A stretch of DNA of 64,000 nt, taken from Phyllobacterium phragmitis. GTDB lineage: Bacteria; Pseudomonadota; Alphaproteobacteria; Rhizobiales; Rhizobiaceae. Position 1 is the first letter of the stretch; every line of letters starts with the position of its first letter. Below are positions 43,092-52,045 of this stretch, piece by piece. The translations under genes and the position numbers were made by a program. The notes beneath the pieces are model-generated. The model was not told the DNA's origin. It searched no databases and saw nothing but the letters and a program-made list of their open reading frames with translations. The stretch spans positions 186,001 through 250,000 of the forward strand of contig NZ_PVBR01000006.1 of assembly GCF_002980495.1 (NCBI RefSeq), given 5' to 3'.

Positions 43092-44050
43092 TGGGAGACG
43101 TCATGTCGCTTCCCGACCGGAAACATGAGGCGCGCCAACGCGGCGCCTCCCCGGCTTCGGCGAACAGTCGGTCGACCAAGCTCGCAGATATGCTCGCGGC
43201 CTGGACGCTTGCCGGACCGGCGCTCGCGCTGCTGATCGTGCTGTTTTTCTTGCCGGTTCTTGCTGTGTTTGTGATTGCGCTGACCGACTGGCAGTTTGGG
43301 GCCAGCACGCTTTCCTTCGTCGGCCTGGAAAATTTCGAAGAGGTCTTCGCGGATCCGGGTTTTCGGGCCTCGCTCTTCAACACGGTGGCCTATGTCGCCA
43401 TTGTTGTGCCAGGCACGATCATTCTCGGCCTCGCGGTCGCGCTGCTGATCGAGAGCGGCAAGTCCTTCCGGGCCTTCTACCGCGCTATCCATTTCCTGCC
43501 CTACATGGCGACGCTAACGGCCATGGCGATCGCCTGGGAGGCCCTGCTCCACCCGACCATCGGCCTGGTCAATCAGACGCTTACTGGCCTCGGTCTGCCC
43601 ACGGCTAACTGGCTACGTGACGAAAGCACTGTGCTGCCCGTCCTCGCCGCCATCGGCATCTGGCAGAACCTTGGCTTCGCGATGGTGCTGTTTTTGGCGG
43701 GGCTGAAGTCGATACCGCAGGACCTCTACCATGCCGCTGAAGTCGACGGCGCCGATCTTTGGCTCGACCGCCTGCGGACCGTCACGCTGCCGATGCTCGG
43801 CCCGGTCTTCATGTTCGTCTTCATCGTCGTGGCACTGAAAGCGTTCGAGACTTTCGATACCGTGCAGGTGCTGACCCAAGGCGGGCCAGGGCACGCGTCC
43901 GAGATGCTGCTGTTCACTCTCTATCGCGAGAGCTTCCAATATTTGCGCACCGGCTACGGCGCTTCGGTTGCGGTCGTCTTCCTCATCATCGTCGTCGCGC
44001 TGACGCTGATCCAAGCGCGCGTTATGGACAGGAGGGTTCACTATCAATGA
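43091..44050 (+). CDS. UgpA-type ABC permease
   Basis: CUT1 permease of 319 residues with about six helices and the EAA loop YHAAEVDGADLWLDRLRTVTLPMLGP. An N-terminal cytoplasmic stretch of about 35 residues precedes the first helix (AGPALALLIVLFFLPVLAVFV). The ATG at 43091 shares a base with the ATPase stop; 43103 behind GGGAG is an alternative. Confidence 0.92.
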   Translation: MGDVMSLPDRKHEARQRGASPASANSRSTKLADMLAAWTLAGPALALLIVLFFLPVLAVFVIALTDWQFGASTLSFVGLENFEEVFADPGFRASLFNTVAYVAIVVPGTIILGLAVALLIESGKSFRAFYRAIHFLPYMATLTAMAIAWEALLHPTIGLVNQTLTGLGLPTANWLRDESTVLPVLAAIGIWQNLGFAMVLFLAGLKSIPQDLYHAAEVDGADLWLDRLRTVTLPMLGPVFMFVFIVVALKAFETFDTVQVLTQGGPGHASEMLLFTLYRESFQYLRTGYGASVAVVFLIIVVALTLIQARVMDRRVHYQ

Positions 44051-44883
44051 TGACCCGAATCTTTCCCGCTCCTGCTGCCATTCTCCGTCATGCGGCTCTG
44101 CTCGTTACAGCTGCGCTGATCCTGGCTCCATTCGTGTGGATGGTGTCTCTTTCGATCAAGCCGCCCGGCGAGATCTTCCGCGCCTCCTTCTCGTTCTGGC
44201 CGGAGCAGTTCTATGGGATCGAAAATTACACCAAGGCGATCACACAGGCGCCCTTGCCCCGCTACATGCTCAACGGAGTGATTGTCTGCGCGAGCATCTT
44301 GGCGCTTCAAATTGCTGTGTGTGCGCCGGCGGCTTATGCGCTCGCCAAGCTCGAGTTCGCCGGCCGGGATCTGCTCTTCGCCCTGGTGTTGATTGCTCTG
44401 CTTCTACCGCACGAGGTGCTGGCCCTGCCGTTGTTTATTTTTGGCGCCAAAATTGGAATCCTCAACACCTATGCGGCTTTGATCTTCCCGTATGTCGTTT
44501 CGCCCTTTGGCATCTTTCTGTTCCGGCAGTTTTTCAAGACGATCCCGGACGACGTCGTTCATGCTGCTCGGCTCGACGGGTATTCGGAAATCGGCATCGT
44601 CTGGAAGATCATGATCCCCATGGCGCTGCCTGCGGCTATAGCTTTCGGTATCTTCTCTGTCGTCAGTCACTGGAACAGCCTCTTTTGGCCGTTAATCGCA
44701 GTCAGCGATGCGAACCTAATGCCACCACCTCTCGGCATACTCACATTTCGAAATGAAGAAGTAGGCATCGACTTTGGCCCATTAATGGCCGCAACCGTCA
44801 TCGTTATATTCCCACTTACACTGGTGTTTCTAACAGCTCAACGCTGGTTCATCGGCGGGTTAACGACTGGCGCGATCAAATGA
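44047..44883 (+). CDS. UgpE-type ABC permease
   Basis: CUT1 permease of 278 residues, partner of the previous gene, which it overlaps by 4 bases. The EAA loop reads VHAARLDGYSEIGIVWKIMIPMALPA. It has about six helices. Odd feature: from about 44.65 kb, inside the last third of the gene, base composition turns clearly more A+T-rich, and the change continues through the following binding-protein gene. Confidence 0.92.
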   Translation: MMTRIFPAPAAILRHAALLVTAALILAPFVWMVSLSIKPPGEIFRASFSFWPEQFYGIENYTKAITQAPLPRYMLNGVIVCASILALQIAVCAPAAYALAKLEFAGRDLLFALVLIALLLPHEVLALPLFIFGAKIGILNTYAALIFPYVVSPFGIFLFRQFFKTIPDDVVHAARLDGYSEIGIVWKIMIPMALPAAIAFGIFSVVSHWNSLFWPLIAVSDANLMPPPLGILTFRNEEVGIDFGPLMAATVIVIFPLTLVFLTAQRWFIGGLTTGAIK

Positions 44884-44911
44884 CTTTATAAACTGACCAG
44901 GAGTCTTCTAA

Positions 44912-46132
44912 ATGAAAATCAATCGCCGCACGTTCATTGCCGGTTCTTCTATGCTGTTTGCCAGCTCACTCACTTCTCAAGCGCGGGGGGCTAATCAACC
45001 ACTGAGTATGATGATCGACTCGCGGAGTTTATATGAAAACATAGTGCAACAAGGTCTAGACACACTTGGGACAGTGGACAGCGGTGCAAGTATAGAAACG
45101 ATTTGGACTGAAAACTATACGGATACACTTCAAAAATCATTACGGAACAAAATAGTCGGAGTGTCGCCGACTGTTGCCCTTCATGCGCATAACAACATTG
45201 CAATGCTCGCTGCAAGGGGTGACATCTTCCCGCTTGATCCCTTTATGCCAAGCGCCGAATCTGGCAGCTCGTCGCCGATCGGCTCATTCAATGGAAAACA
45301 ATATGGTGTCCCGTTCTCTCTCTCGGTACCGGTTGTTTACGTCAACTGTGATTTGCTTGGACGGCCAGATAGTCTCCCATCGACCTGGGATGAGATAATT
45401 TCGAATGCAGATGCAATAGATGCACCGAGCGGTGGTGCCTATTTTAACTATTCGACTGATGGAAGCTGGACGTTCATGGCATTAATCGAAAGTTTGGGAG
45501 GTCGGATCCTCAACGAGGATGGGACAGATATTGCCTTTGACACGCAAGAAGGCCTGGAGGCAATGGAGATCCTAGGCTCGTTTGCAAGAGTTAGGAAGGG
45601 CGCCGCGCTTTCTCCGTCGCATGCGCGCCAAGCGTTCGCAGCCGGCGCGATTGGCATTCACATAGATACCACCAGCCGCCTCCGGTACTTCGAACAACAT
45701 GCCGAGGGCAACTTCAAGATGGCAGTAGTGCCGTTTCCAATCAGGAATGTCCCGGCGGCGAGAATTCCACCTTCCGGTGGGTCCTTAACGATCATGGCAT
45801 CTGAGTCGCAACTGCAAGAGCATGCGTGGGCTATGATTGCCGCGCTAATGCAGCCGAACGTGCAATCGTTGATCCTAAAGGAGACTGGATTCATTCCGGG
45901 TGCAGCAGTATCGGGAGCGAATTCAGACCTTCTTCCCGAACTCGAAGCAACACCGCATTTCGATGCAATCGAGCCACTACTCGCAGTCCTCGGTCCATGG
46001 GTGAGCTTCCCTGTGAGTAATCCAGCTCGTGCAGATAAAGTTGTACGGGATCAATTGGATTTCCAAGCCAGCCTCCAAGCCACGCCACAGGACACGCTCG
46101 AAAGAATTGTACGTGAGATTCGACAGATGTGA
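44912..46132 (+). CDS. UgpB-type periplasmic solute-binding protein, family 1
   Basis: Binding protein of 406 residues. Tat-like signal KINRRTFIAGSSMLFASS, cleavage probably near SQARG. Family 1 landmarks are YGVPFSLSVPVVYVN and the late domain GGSLTIMASESQLQEHAWAMIAALM, with the C-terminal ATPQDTLERIVREIRQM. It serves the Ugp-like importer and is the last gene of that operon. It is more A+T-rich than the genes before 44.6 kb. Ligand likely a phosphodiester or other small polar conjugate processed by the enzyme at 40405; inferred from the operon. Confidence 0.9.
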   Translation: MKINRRTFIAGSSMLFASSLTSQARGANQPLSMMIDSRSLYENIVQQGLDTLGTVDSGASIETIWTENYTDTLQKSLRNKIVGVSPTVALHAHNNIAMLAARGDIFPLDPFMPSAESGSSSPIGSFNGKQYGVPFSLSVPVVYVNCDLLGRPDSLPSTWDEIISNADAIDAPSGGAYFNYSTDGSWTFMALIESLGGRILNEDGTDIAFDTQEGLEAMEILGSFARVRKGAALSPSHARQAFAAGAIGIHIDTTSRLRYFEQHAEGNFKMAVVPFPIRNVPAARIPPSGGSLTIMASESQLQEHAWAMIAALMQPNVQSLILKETGFIPGAAVSGANSDLLPELEATPHFDAIEPLLAVLGPWVSFPVSNPARADKVVRDQLDFQASLQATPQDTLERIVREIRQM

Positions 46133-46241
46133 TCTACCGTACGGAGAGTACACACCAATACCCAAACTTTAAAGATCAACCGCTTGCCTGCCTGCGCTGC
46201 TGACGTTTAACGGCGCGGAGGCAGACGGCAGTCCAAAAGTG

Positions 46242-47378
46242 ATGAGCAACATAGTGAAAGCAGGAATTGATTTAAGGCGCGTCACCTCACCCGTCATTCC
46301 GCATATCGACCAGGAAATAGCGAAGGCGTTGCATAGGCTCCAACGCTCCTGGTCGCCGTCAGACGAACTGCGGCAGCACCGCAAACTGGGGACAGTAAAC
46401 GACAGGCGCTTTGCATCCCACTTTCTTTCGCGCCGATATGTGGAACCCGTTGATGAAGAGCGTGTATTTCTCGTCAGCGGAACGCAAAACGCTCTGTTCC
46501 TACTTCTGTCCGCGATGCGCCCCGAACGTTCAACGATTATTGTCGAAGAACTCGCCTACCGCCAAATTCGAGAAGTCGCAGCTATCCTCGGTATGCGGCT
46601 AGTCGGAGTCGAGACTGACGCCGACGGGATTGTCCCTCGATCGTTGGAAGACAGGACTAGGGAACACCCCAAAAGCATCCTCTACTGTACACCCACAGTC
46701 CACAACCCAACCGCAACCATCATGCCCGAAGGTAGGCGTACAGCTATCATTCAGATAGCTCGCAGCGGCGGAGTTCCAATCATTGAGGACGAAGCGCAAG
46801 GACTAATTCCGCTTGCTGCGCCTCCGCCCTTAAGTGAAATGGCTCCCGATATAACGTGGACAGTGACCGGGCTATCAAAATGCCTCTTTGTTGGTCTTCG
46901 CATAGCATATGTTGTTGCGCCTAGTGCGGACGCTATTCGCAATACGCTAAAGGACCACTCCGATATGGCCTTCTGGTACTCGTCAGCAGTAGCTGCTTCA
47001 CTGACGAATGAAATCATCGCGTCCGGTGCTGCTGAACTGATGCTAGAGCGTGTTCGCGAGGAAGCGGTCCGACGACAAGAACTTGCGGACAGATTGCTTC
47101 TCGGTTCTGAACTCGTACGAGGCAATGGCCTGCATTTGTGGATCGATAATCCCGAGCGAACAGGCAATGATTTGAGAGAAGAAGCTGCGCAGTATGGCGT
47201 TCTTGTGAGGAGTGCCTCCGAGTATGCCGTTAATCAAAATCAACAACAGCGTGGCATCCGTGCATCGCTCGCTGATGTCTGCATGGAAGACCTTTCTCTC
47301 GCATTTGAGCGATTGAATTCATCGACGGTCTTGCTCGGCTCCATAAATGAACGAAAGCCACGATCCGAGGAGAATTAG
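46242..47378 (+). CDS. PLP-dependent aminotransferase-fold protein, MocR-type without DNA-binding domain
   Basis: Fold-type I PLP protein of 378 residues. It has SGTQNALFLLLSAM near residue 80, YCTPTVHNPTATIMPEGRR, the PLP aspartate in IIEDEAQG and the Schiff-base lysine in TGLSKCLFVGLRIAYV. The sequence resembles the C-terminal half of MocR/PdxR regulators, but there is no N-terminal winged helix, so it should be an enzyme. It is a paralogue of 48192-49286. It lies on the opposite strand to the phosphonate operon and its end overlaps the exporter gene by 60 bases, tail to tail. The GTG at 46239 is an alternative start. Substrate unknown. Confidence 0.8.
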   Translation: MSNIVKAGIDLRRVTSPVIPHIDQEIAKALHRLQRSWSPSDELRQHRKLGTVNDRRFASHFLSRRYVEPVDEERVFLVSGTQNALFLLLSAMRPERSTIIVEELAYRQIREVAAILGMRLVGVETDADGIVPRSLEDRTREHPKSILYCTPTVHNPTATIMPEGRRTAIIQIARSGGVPIIEDEAQGLIPLAAPPPLSEMAPDITWTVTGLSKCLFVGLRIAYVVAPSADAIRNTLKDHSDMAFWYSSAVAASLTNEIIASGAAELMLERVREEAVRRQELADRLLLGSELVRGNGLHLWIDNPERTGNDLREEAAQYGVLVRSASEYAVNQNQQQRGIRASLADVCMEDLSLAFERLNSSTVLLGSINERKPRSEEN

Positions 47379-48179
47379 AACCGTCCCGATAATGGCTGGC
47401 ACGTCGGGGCGCTCACCTATCAATAGAATCCCAATGGCCAAGCTCGCAGGAAGACGCACAAAGTCAAAAGTAGCACCGCGAGCTAGTCTCGTGAGAGAAT
47501 ACCCCGTCGAGAGGAATAGCTGCGCCAACGCTGCCAATGCACCAATGCAAACCAAAACAACAAGAACGCGAGGAGATGGCCACGTCCACTCTAGTACAGC
47601 TAAAGGAAGCCCGAGGACGGAACTCCAGACAAAGAACCCTGCTGCGACATTCACTGGACTATCTGCATGAGCTAGCATCCGAACTGACATCGTGGCGAGT
47701 GCTCCAAGAGCAGCCCCCACAAGGCCAAGTATAATCCAGATGTTGGAGTCTCCGATCGTAGGTTGTACTATCAAAACCACTCCTGCTATGCCGATCAATA
47801 CAACACTTAGTAAAGTGCTAGTCACCTGCTCGCGCAAGAGGGCACCACCCAAAACCAACGCCCAAACCGGCGTTGTGTAGAAAAGCGCGACGGTTACGGA
47901 CAGGGGCAGGTTTGTTAAGCAGACCGCATAACATAGAAAGCTTGTGTATCCGAAGAACGAGCGAAGAAAATGTGCTTTAGAGGTGAGAATAGTGCGAATA
48001 CGTTTCGATCCAGGCCAGAGAAAGTGCACAAAAAATGGCAGGCTTAGTAAGCTCCGCAGGAATACAATCTGAAAAATCGGCATATCGGAGGAGACGGCTT
48101 TTATCATAGCCGCCATTGTCACGAATGCGACGCCTGATGCGATCAGCAGGAGGATGCCGGGAAGTTCACGATCCGCCAT
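47319..48179 (-). CDS. EamA/DMT-family exporter
   Basis: Ten-helix drug/metabolite transporter of 286 residues made of two EamA repeats. The first repeat includes FQIVFLRSLLSLPFFVHFLW and SVTVALFYTTPVWALVLGGALLREQ; the second ends with LPASLAIGILLIGERPDVPAIIGTVLILLG. It is the last gene of the minus-strand phosphonate operon, 12 bases after the PLP enzyme. It would export an amino acid or the phosphonate product or intermediate. Confidence 0.88.
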   Translation of the reverse strand: MADRELPGILLLIASGVAFVTMAAMIKAVSSDMPIFQIVFLRSLLSLPFFVHFLWPGSKRIRTILTSKAHFLRSFFGYTSFLCYAVCLTNLPLSVTVALFYTTPVWALVLGGALLREQVTSTLLSVVLIGIAGVVLIVQPTIGDSNIWIILGLVGAALGALATMSVRMLAHADSPVNVAAGFFVWSSVLGLPLAVLEWTWPSPRVLVVLVCIGALAALAQLFLSTGYSLTRLARGATFDFVRLPASLAIGILLIGERPDVPAIIGTVLILLGSWLSFIYGAEQDRR

Positions 48180-48191
48180 GCTGCTGGGCCA

Positions 48192-49286
48192 TCAATCGAG
48201 TAGAGCGGCAACTATGGCAAGCCCTTGACGGAGATCTCTCTCCTCGCGGGTTTCGCAGAAAGAAATCCTTAAGCCATTCATAGTGGAGCTCTCGCCTGGT
48301 TTGGCTGCAAACTCCTTCCCAGGGCGGACAAGGACGCCTTCTGACCGCGCTTGCTGTGCGATATCGACCGCATCTCGACTAGTCGGTACCCAAACATGCA
48401 ACCCACGCGGGAATGCAAGAAGACCTGGGCGGTCCAATATCTCTGCTACAATTCTTCGCCGCTCGGTTGCTATATCCCGTATTGCTGCAGTAGCTCGTCC
48501 GGCTACGCCACTTGAAATCAACGCGTGCGCGAGTTCCGCTTGCAATGCCGCAACAAACCACATGGACATCTTTCCGAACCGCGACATGAGTGCCTCGGTA
48601 CCGGACACATCCGGGGTCGCCAAGTAGGCGACTCGCAGCCCCATCACGACAGTCTTCGCAAGCCCCATAACATACCACGTCCGCTCAGGAGCGAAGGTGG
48701 CGAGGGGGAGTGGCGCGTCCTCGATCATCAATGCCTGAGCGTCGTCTTCGATGATCTTTACGTCGTATTTTCTTGCGATGCCTACGACCTGTTCCCGACG
48801 GCCAATAGGCATCACAGTAGCAGTAGGGTTCTGCATTGTAGGAATGGTGTAGAGTACCTTTGGTGTGTTGATGCGTTGGCAAACCTCCTCGAGAGCCACG
48901 GGGTCGAGTCCTTGCTCGTCCATCGGTATGCCCACAATTGGGAAGCCCAACATTCCTGACAACGCTTGCATGTTCGGATATGTCATTTCTTCTGTCAGCA
49001 GTGTTCCGTCTTTCCCCACGAGTTGGTTAAGCAGTAGAAAAAGAATGTTAAGTGTCCCGTTTGTTACCAGAATCCTGTCTGGTGAAGGTTCACTTCCGAG
49101 ACGCTGCGATAACCATTTTGATCCCGTAACGCGATCCTCTTCTGTTCCTCGAGGACGGTTTGTTCGTAAAAGACCGTTAGCACCCGGCAATACGAGCCGG
49201 GAAGCAATACGATCGGCAAGGGATGTCTCGAGTTCGTGTATTACTGGTGGAACAGCCCGTGAGAGATCAATAATCCTGTCGTTCAT
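48192..49286 (-). CDS. PLP-dependent aminotransferase-fold enzyme in the phosphonate operon
   Basis: Fold-type I PLP enzyme of 364 residues, paralogous to 46242-47378. TNGTLNILFLLLNQL, TIPTMQNPTATVMPIGRR, the aspartate in IIEDDAQALM and the lysine in MGLAKTVVMGLRVAYL are the key segments. There is no winged helix, unlike MocR regulators. The ATG follows GGAGG. It lies 53 bases after the CDP-alcohol phosphotransferase gene and 12 before the exporter. A second PLP enzyme beside the class I aminotransferase is unusual. It could be an aminotransferase or a decarboxylase acting on phosphonoalanine or its conjugate, which might replace the missing phosphonopyruvate decarboxylase. That role is only a hypothesis. 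Confidence 0.82.
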   Translation of the reverse strand: MNDRIIDLSRAVPPVIHELETSLADRIASRLVLPGANGLLRTNRPRGTEEDRVTGSKWLSQRLGSEPSPDRILVTNGTLNILFLLLNQLVGKDGTLLTEEMTYPNMQALSGMLGFPIVGIPMDEQGLDPVALEEVCQRINTPKVLYTIPTMQNPTATVMPIGRREQVVGIARKYDVKIIEDDAQALMIEDAPLPLATFAPERTWYVMGLAKTVVMGLRVAYLATPDVSGTEALMSRFGKMSMWFVAALQAELAHALISSGVAGRATAAIRDIATERRRIVAEILDRPGLLAFPRGLHVWVPTSRDAVDIAQQARSEGVLVRPGKEFAAKPGESSTMNGLRISFCETREERDLRQGLAIVAALLD

Positions 49287-49339
49287 CTTATAACCTCCGA
49301 TATTAACCGATGGGGCATGAGGATAGTATGGCAGGCCGT

Positions 49340-49948
49340 TTAAAAAGCTCCGCGTTGCAGGAGGAGGGTGGATGCGACGACAGCAAATGATGTGATCGCT
49401 ACGTACATCACGCGATTAGGCGACGGCACACGAATTCGAGCGATATGGGCGACGGCAAGCGCCGCGAACACGAAGTTCATCATCGGCAGAAACGTCTCCT
49501 GCGGTACGATGGGCTGAATGAGGACGAGGGCGGCCAGCAGCGGGATATCGTAGGAGAGTGGCACGCCGAAAAACCGTCCATCCTCCGACTTTCCGAAGTT
49601 CGCGAAATAGCTCAATCGAACGGCGCCGGCGAGCAGCAGCGCCGATGCTATAAACAGCGACAGCAGCGAGACACTGTTCAGCTGCAGGATTAGAACCGCC
49701 GGCAGGATCGCCCCATAGATCAGGTCGCCGAAGCCATCGAGGCTCTTTCCCATCTTCGCCATGTCCGGGTGCCGGTTCGCTGTCCGACCGGCCACGACGC
49801 CGTCGAGGTGGTCGGCGAGGACCGCCCACAGTGCGACGGCGACTGCCAGTTCAATCTGACCATCGAGAGCCAGGTACAGGCTCAGCGATGAGCAAATCAG
49901 CCCGGCCGTCGTGATGGCATTTGCCGGATCGACCAAATAACGAAGCAT
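49340..49948 (-). CDS. CDP-alcohol phosphotransferase, phosphatidylserine-synthase-like
   Basis: Integral membrane enzyme of 202 residues with about six helices. Catalytic motif at residues 46-75: DHLDG, then VVAGR, then GKSLDGFGD, matching DxxDGxxA...GxxxDxxxD except that the arginine after Ala is displaced by a glycine. These enzymes move a phospho-alcohol from a CMP or CDP donor to an alcohol. The placing of the final motif and downstream helix resembles PssA. The ATG at 49948 has GGAGG 6 bases upstream. It follows the nucleotidyltransferase by 23 bases, so its donor is probably the CMP-phosphonate made there and its product a phosphonolipid. The acceptor is unknown. Confidence 0.85.
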   Translation of the reverse strand: MLRYLVDPANAITTAGLICSSLSLYLALDGQIELAVAVALWAVLADHLDGVVAGRTANRHPDMAKMGKSLDGFGDLIYGAILPAVLILQLNSVSLLSLFIASALLLAGAVRLSYFANFGKSEDGRFFGVPLSYDIPLLAALVLIQPIVPQETFLPMMNFVFAALAVAHIARIRVPSPNRVMYVAITSFAVVASTLLLQRGAF

Positions 49949-49971
49949 GCTCGTCCTCCCTGGCAAATCCG

Positions 49972-50751
49972 CTAGCAGGCCAACTCACGGGCGGTGATGA
50001 ACATCGCTTCGGCGATGCGAAGGTCCGCCTCGCTGTCGATCTCGTACCACCGCACGTCATCGCAACGGGCTGCCGCGATCTGGAGGCCCTTGCGCTCGAC
50101 CAGATGCGAAAGAAGCTCTTCAGTATAGGATGTCACGGCGCCGCAACTGATGAGATCGTCCAGATACGGAACGATCATCTTGCGCAGATCATCGCCGGAA
50201 AAGCGGATGAGATTCATCGTCTTGAAGAGCTGAGGGAGCCCTTCCACGAGGTTCTCCGCTGTTTGCTTCATCCGCACCTCGACGATGTTGCCGGTGTCGC
50301 TCAGAATTACCGCTGAACCTTCCATCGATCGGTCGAATGGCGCCACGGCCGCGACGTTGCCCGTCTCATAGAGGGACAGTTTGCGCAGTGCGTCGATTTC
50401 GAAGAAGACATCGCCTTCGAGCAGGTAGGTGTCGCCCGATAGAAGCGCGTGGCGGGCCAGCCACAGCGAATAGGCACTGCCCGTCTTGTCGAAGACGTTC
50501 GACTCCACATAGCTGATCGCAATATTGCCGAACCGGCTGCCACAGGAATACTGGATGGCGTCCTTCCGGTAGCCAACGACGATCGTGACGTCGTCGACAC
50601 CGAGCGCTTCGAGATTACGCAACGCGTTGTGCAGGATCGGTGTCCCATTCACTTCAACAAGCGGCTTGGGCCGCAGATCGGTGAGCGGCCGAAGCCGGGA
50701 CCCGAAGCCAGCGGCCAATATCACGGCCTTGGTCGGAAAATGCATCGTCAT
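49972..50751 (-). CDS. Nucleotidyltransferase, PntC/LicC-like phosphonate cytidylyltransferase candidate
   Basis: Nucleotidyltransferase of 259 residues. The signature AVILAAGFGSRLRPLTDLRPKPLVEV covers residues 9-34, and the metal aspartate is in LLEGDVFF. The central NVFDKTGSAYSLWLARHAL matches the LicC/PntC group that activates phosphocholine or 2-aminoethylphosphonate with CTP. The start at 50751 overlaps the aminotransferase stop as ATGA, and AGGGA lies upstream; the frame to 50985 is read-through. Next to PEP mutase it should make a CMP-phosphonate, here probably CMP-phosphonoalanine or CMP-aminoethylphosphonate. Function by context; the family is secure. Confidence 0.85.
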   Translation of the reverse strand: MTMHFPTKAVILAAGFGSRLRPLTDLRPKPLVEVNGTPILHNALRNLEALGVDDVTIVVGYRKDAIQYSCGSRFGNIAISYVESNVFDKTGSAYSLWLARHALLSGDTYLLEGDVFFEIDALRKLSLYETGNVAAVAPFDRSMEGSAVILSDTGNIVEVRMKQTAENLVEGLPQLFKTMNLIRFSGDDLRKMIVPYLDDLISCGAVTSYTEELLSHLVERKGLQIAAARCDDVRWYEIDSEADLRIAEAMFITARELAC

Positions 50752-51989
50752 AACAATTCCCTTTCTTTTATTTCGGCTTCGGGCGGAGCCCCATAGCTCC
50801 AGGCGTTGAGAAACTCGACCAGGCGGTCGAGGCCTTCCGGCAATCGATCCGGCGGAATGCCGTAGGAAAGGCGCATGCCGTAGGGATCCCCGAAGGCAGT
50901 TCCGGAAACCGTCGCCACGCCCGCCTTGGCGATCAGCTCGCGAACCAGCAGATCGACGTCGCGATCGCCGATCACGAGGTTCCACGGCTCAGGCGCGACC
51001 AGGTTCTTGACGTCGAGATAGAAATAGAAGCCACCCATCGCTGTCGGCACCGGGATGCGAGACAGCCCTGAAAGCACCCTGATACCGATCTCACGGGCGG
51101 AGGAGAGTTGCTTCTGCAGCCCCGCTTCGAATGACCCGTCTGTGTTCTGCAAATGGTGCAACGCCGCGTGCTGTGCGATCACGTTTGGATTCGACGTGGT
51201 ATGGGATTGCAGGGCCTTCACGGCGCTAACGAGATAGTCCGGTCCGGCGAGATAACCGATCCGCCATCCGGTCAGAGCGAGTGCCTTGCTGAAGGCATTG
51301 ACGATCACCGTGCGAGAGCGCACCTCTGGAATGACCGAAACGATCGGATGGTGGCCAACATCCGTATGGATGAAATCCCGATAACACTCATCGAAGATGA
51401 TCCAGAGGTCGCGCTCAATCGCGAGCTCGCCAAGCGCGCGCAAGAGCGCCGCATCATAGACCGTACCGGTCGGATTGTTCGGCGTGTTGACGACGATCGC
51501 CCGTGTCCGCGCGGTGACGGCGGCCGAAATATCTTCGATGCGAGGCACGAAACCGTTGGCCCGTGTATCGACATGAACGGGCACACCGCCCGCGATCTGC
51601 ACCTGTGCCGGAAAGGTCGTCCAGTAGGGCGCGGGAATAATGACCTCGTCGCCCGGATTGAGCAGCACCATGGCGGCATTAAACAAAGCTTGCTTGGCGC
51701 CGGTCGTCACCGCAATCTCGCTTGCTCCCCAGTTCTGGCCGGTTTCAGCGGTCAGCTTGCGGGCAAGCGCCTCACGCAATTCCATCACCCCGATCGTGTC
51801 GGTGTAGCGGTTGATGCCCTTGTCGATTGCGGCAATCGCGCCATCACGGATTGTCGGCGCCAGGCCGGTCCATATTTCGCCAGCTGTCAGATCGACCACT
51901 TGAATACCGGCGTCAGAGGCCTCTTTTGCGGCGGCGCGCGCTGCCGCCGTTCCCGACCCTTTGAGCATGGCTGTCCGTTGCGCAAGCAT
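50748..51989 (-). CDS. Class I aminotransferase, probable phosphonopyruvate aminotransferase
   Basis: Aspartate-aminotransferase-like PLP enzyme of 413 residues. Segments: NRYTDTIGVMELREAL, TPNNPTGTVYD, the aspartate in IFDECYRDF, the lysine in VNAFSKALALTGWRIGYLAGPD and an arginine in MRLSYGIPP. It is only moderately similar to the catabolic one at 28631-29869, so it is not a recent copy. The ATG follows GGAGG. It lies 56 bases after pepM. In the absence of a phosphonopyruvate decarboxylase, it probably converts phosphonopyruvate to phosphonoalanine, pulling the unfavourable mutase reaction forward. Confidence 0.82.
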   Translation of the reverse strand: MLAQRTAMLKGSGTAAARAAAKEASDAGIQVVDLTAGEIWTGLAPTIRDGAIAAIDKGINRYTDTIGVMELREALARKLTAETGQNWGASEIAVTTGAKQALFNAAMVLLNPGDEVIIPAPYWTTFPAQVQIAGGVPVHVDTRANGFVPRIEDISAAVTARTRAIVVNTPNNPTGTVYDAALLRALGELAIERDLWIIFDECYRDFIHTDVGHHPIVSVIPEVRSRTVIVNAFSKALALTGWRIGYLAGPDYLVSAVKALQSHTTSNPNVIAQHAALHHLQNTDGSFEAGLQKQLSSAREIGIRVLSGLSRIPVPTAMGGFYFYLDVKNLVAPEPWNLVIGDRDVDLLVRELIAKAGVATVSGTAFGDPYGMRLSYGIPPDRLPEGLDRLVEFLNAWSYGAPPEAEIKERELL

Positions 51990-52045
51990 GTGCGCCTCCT
52001 GCTAGTTTATCGTTGTGTCGAAATGAGCTGGCCTGTTCGGCCAGT

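Noticed and set aside
46242-47378. Calling this a MocR-type transcription regulator
   Set aside because: There is no N-terminal winged helix; the protein begins just before the PLP-enzyme fold.
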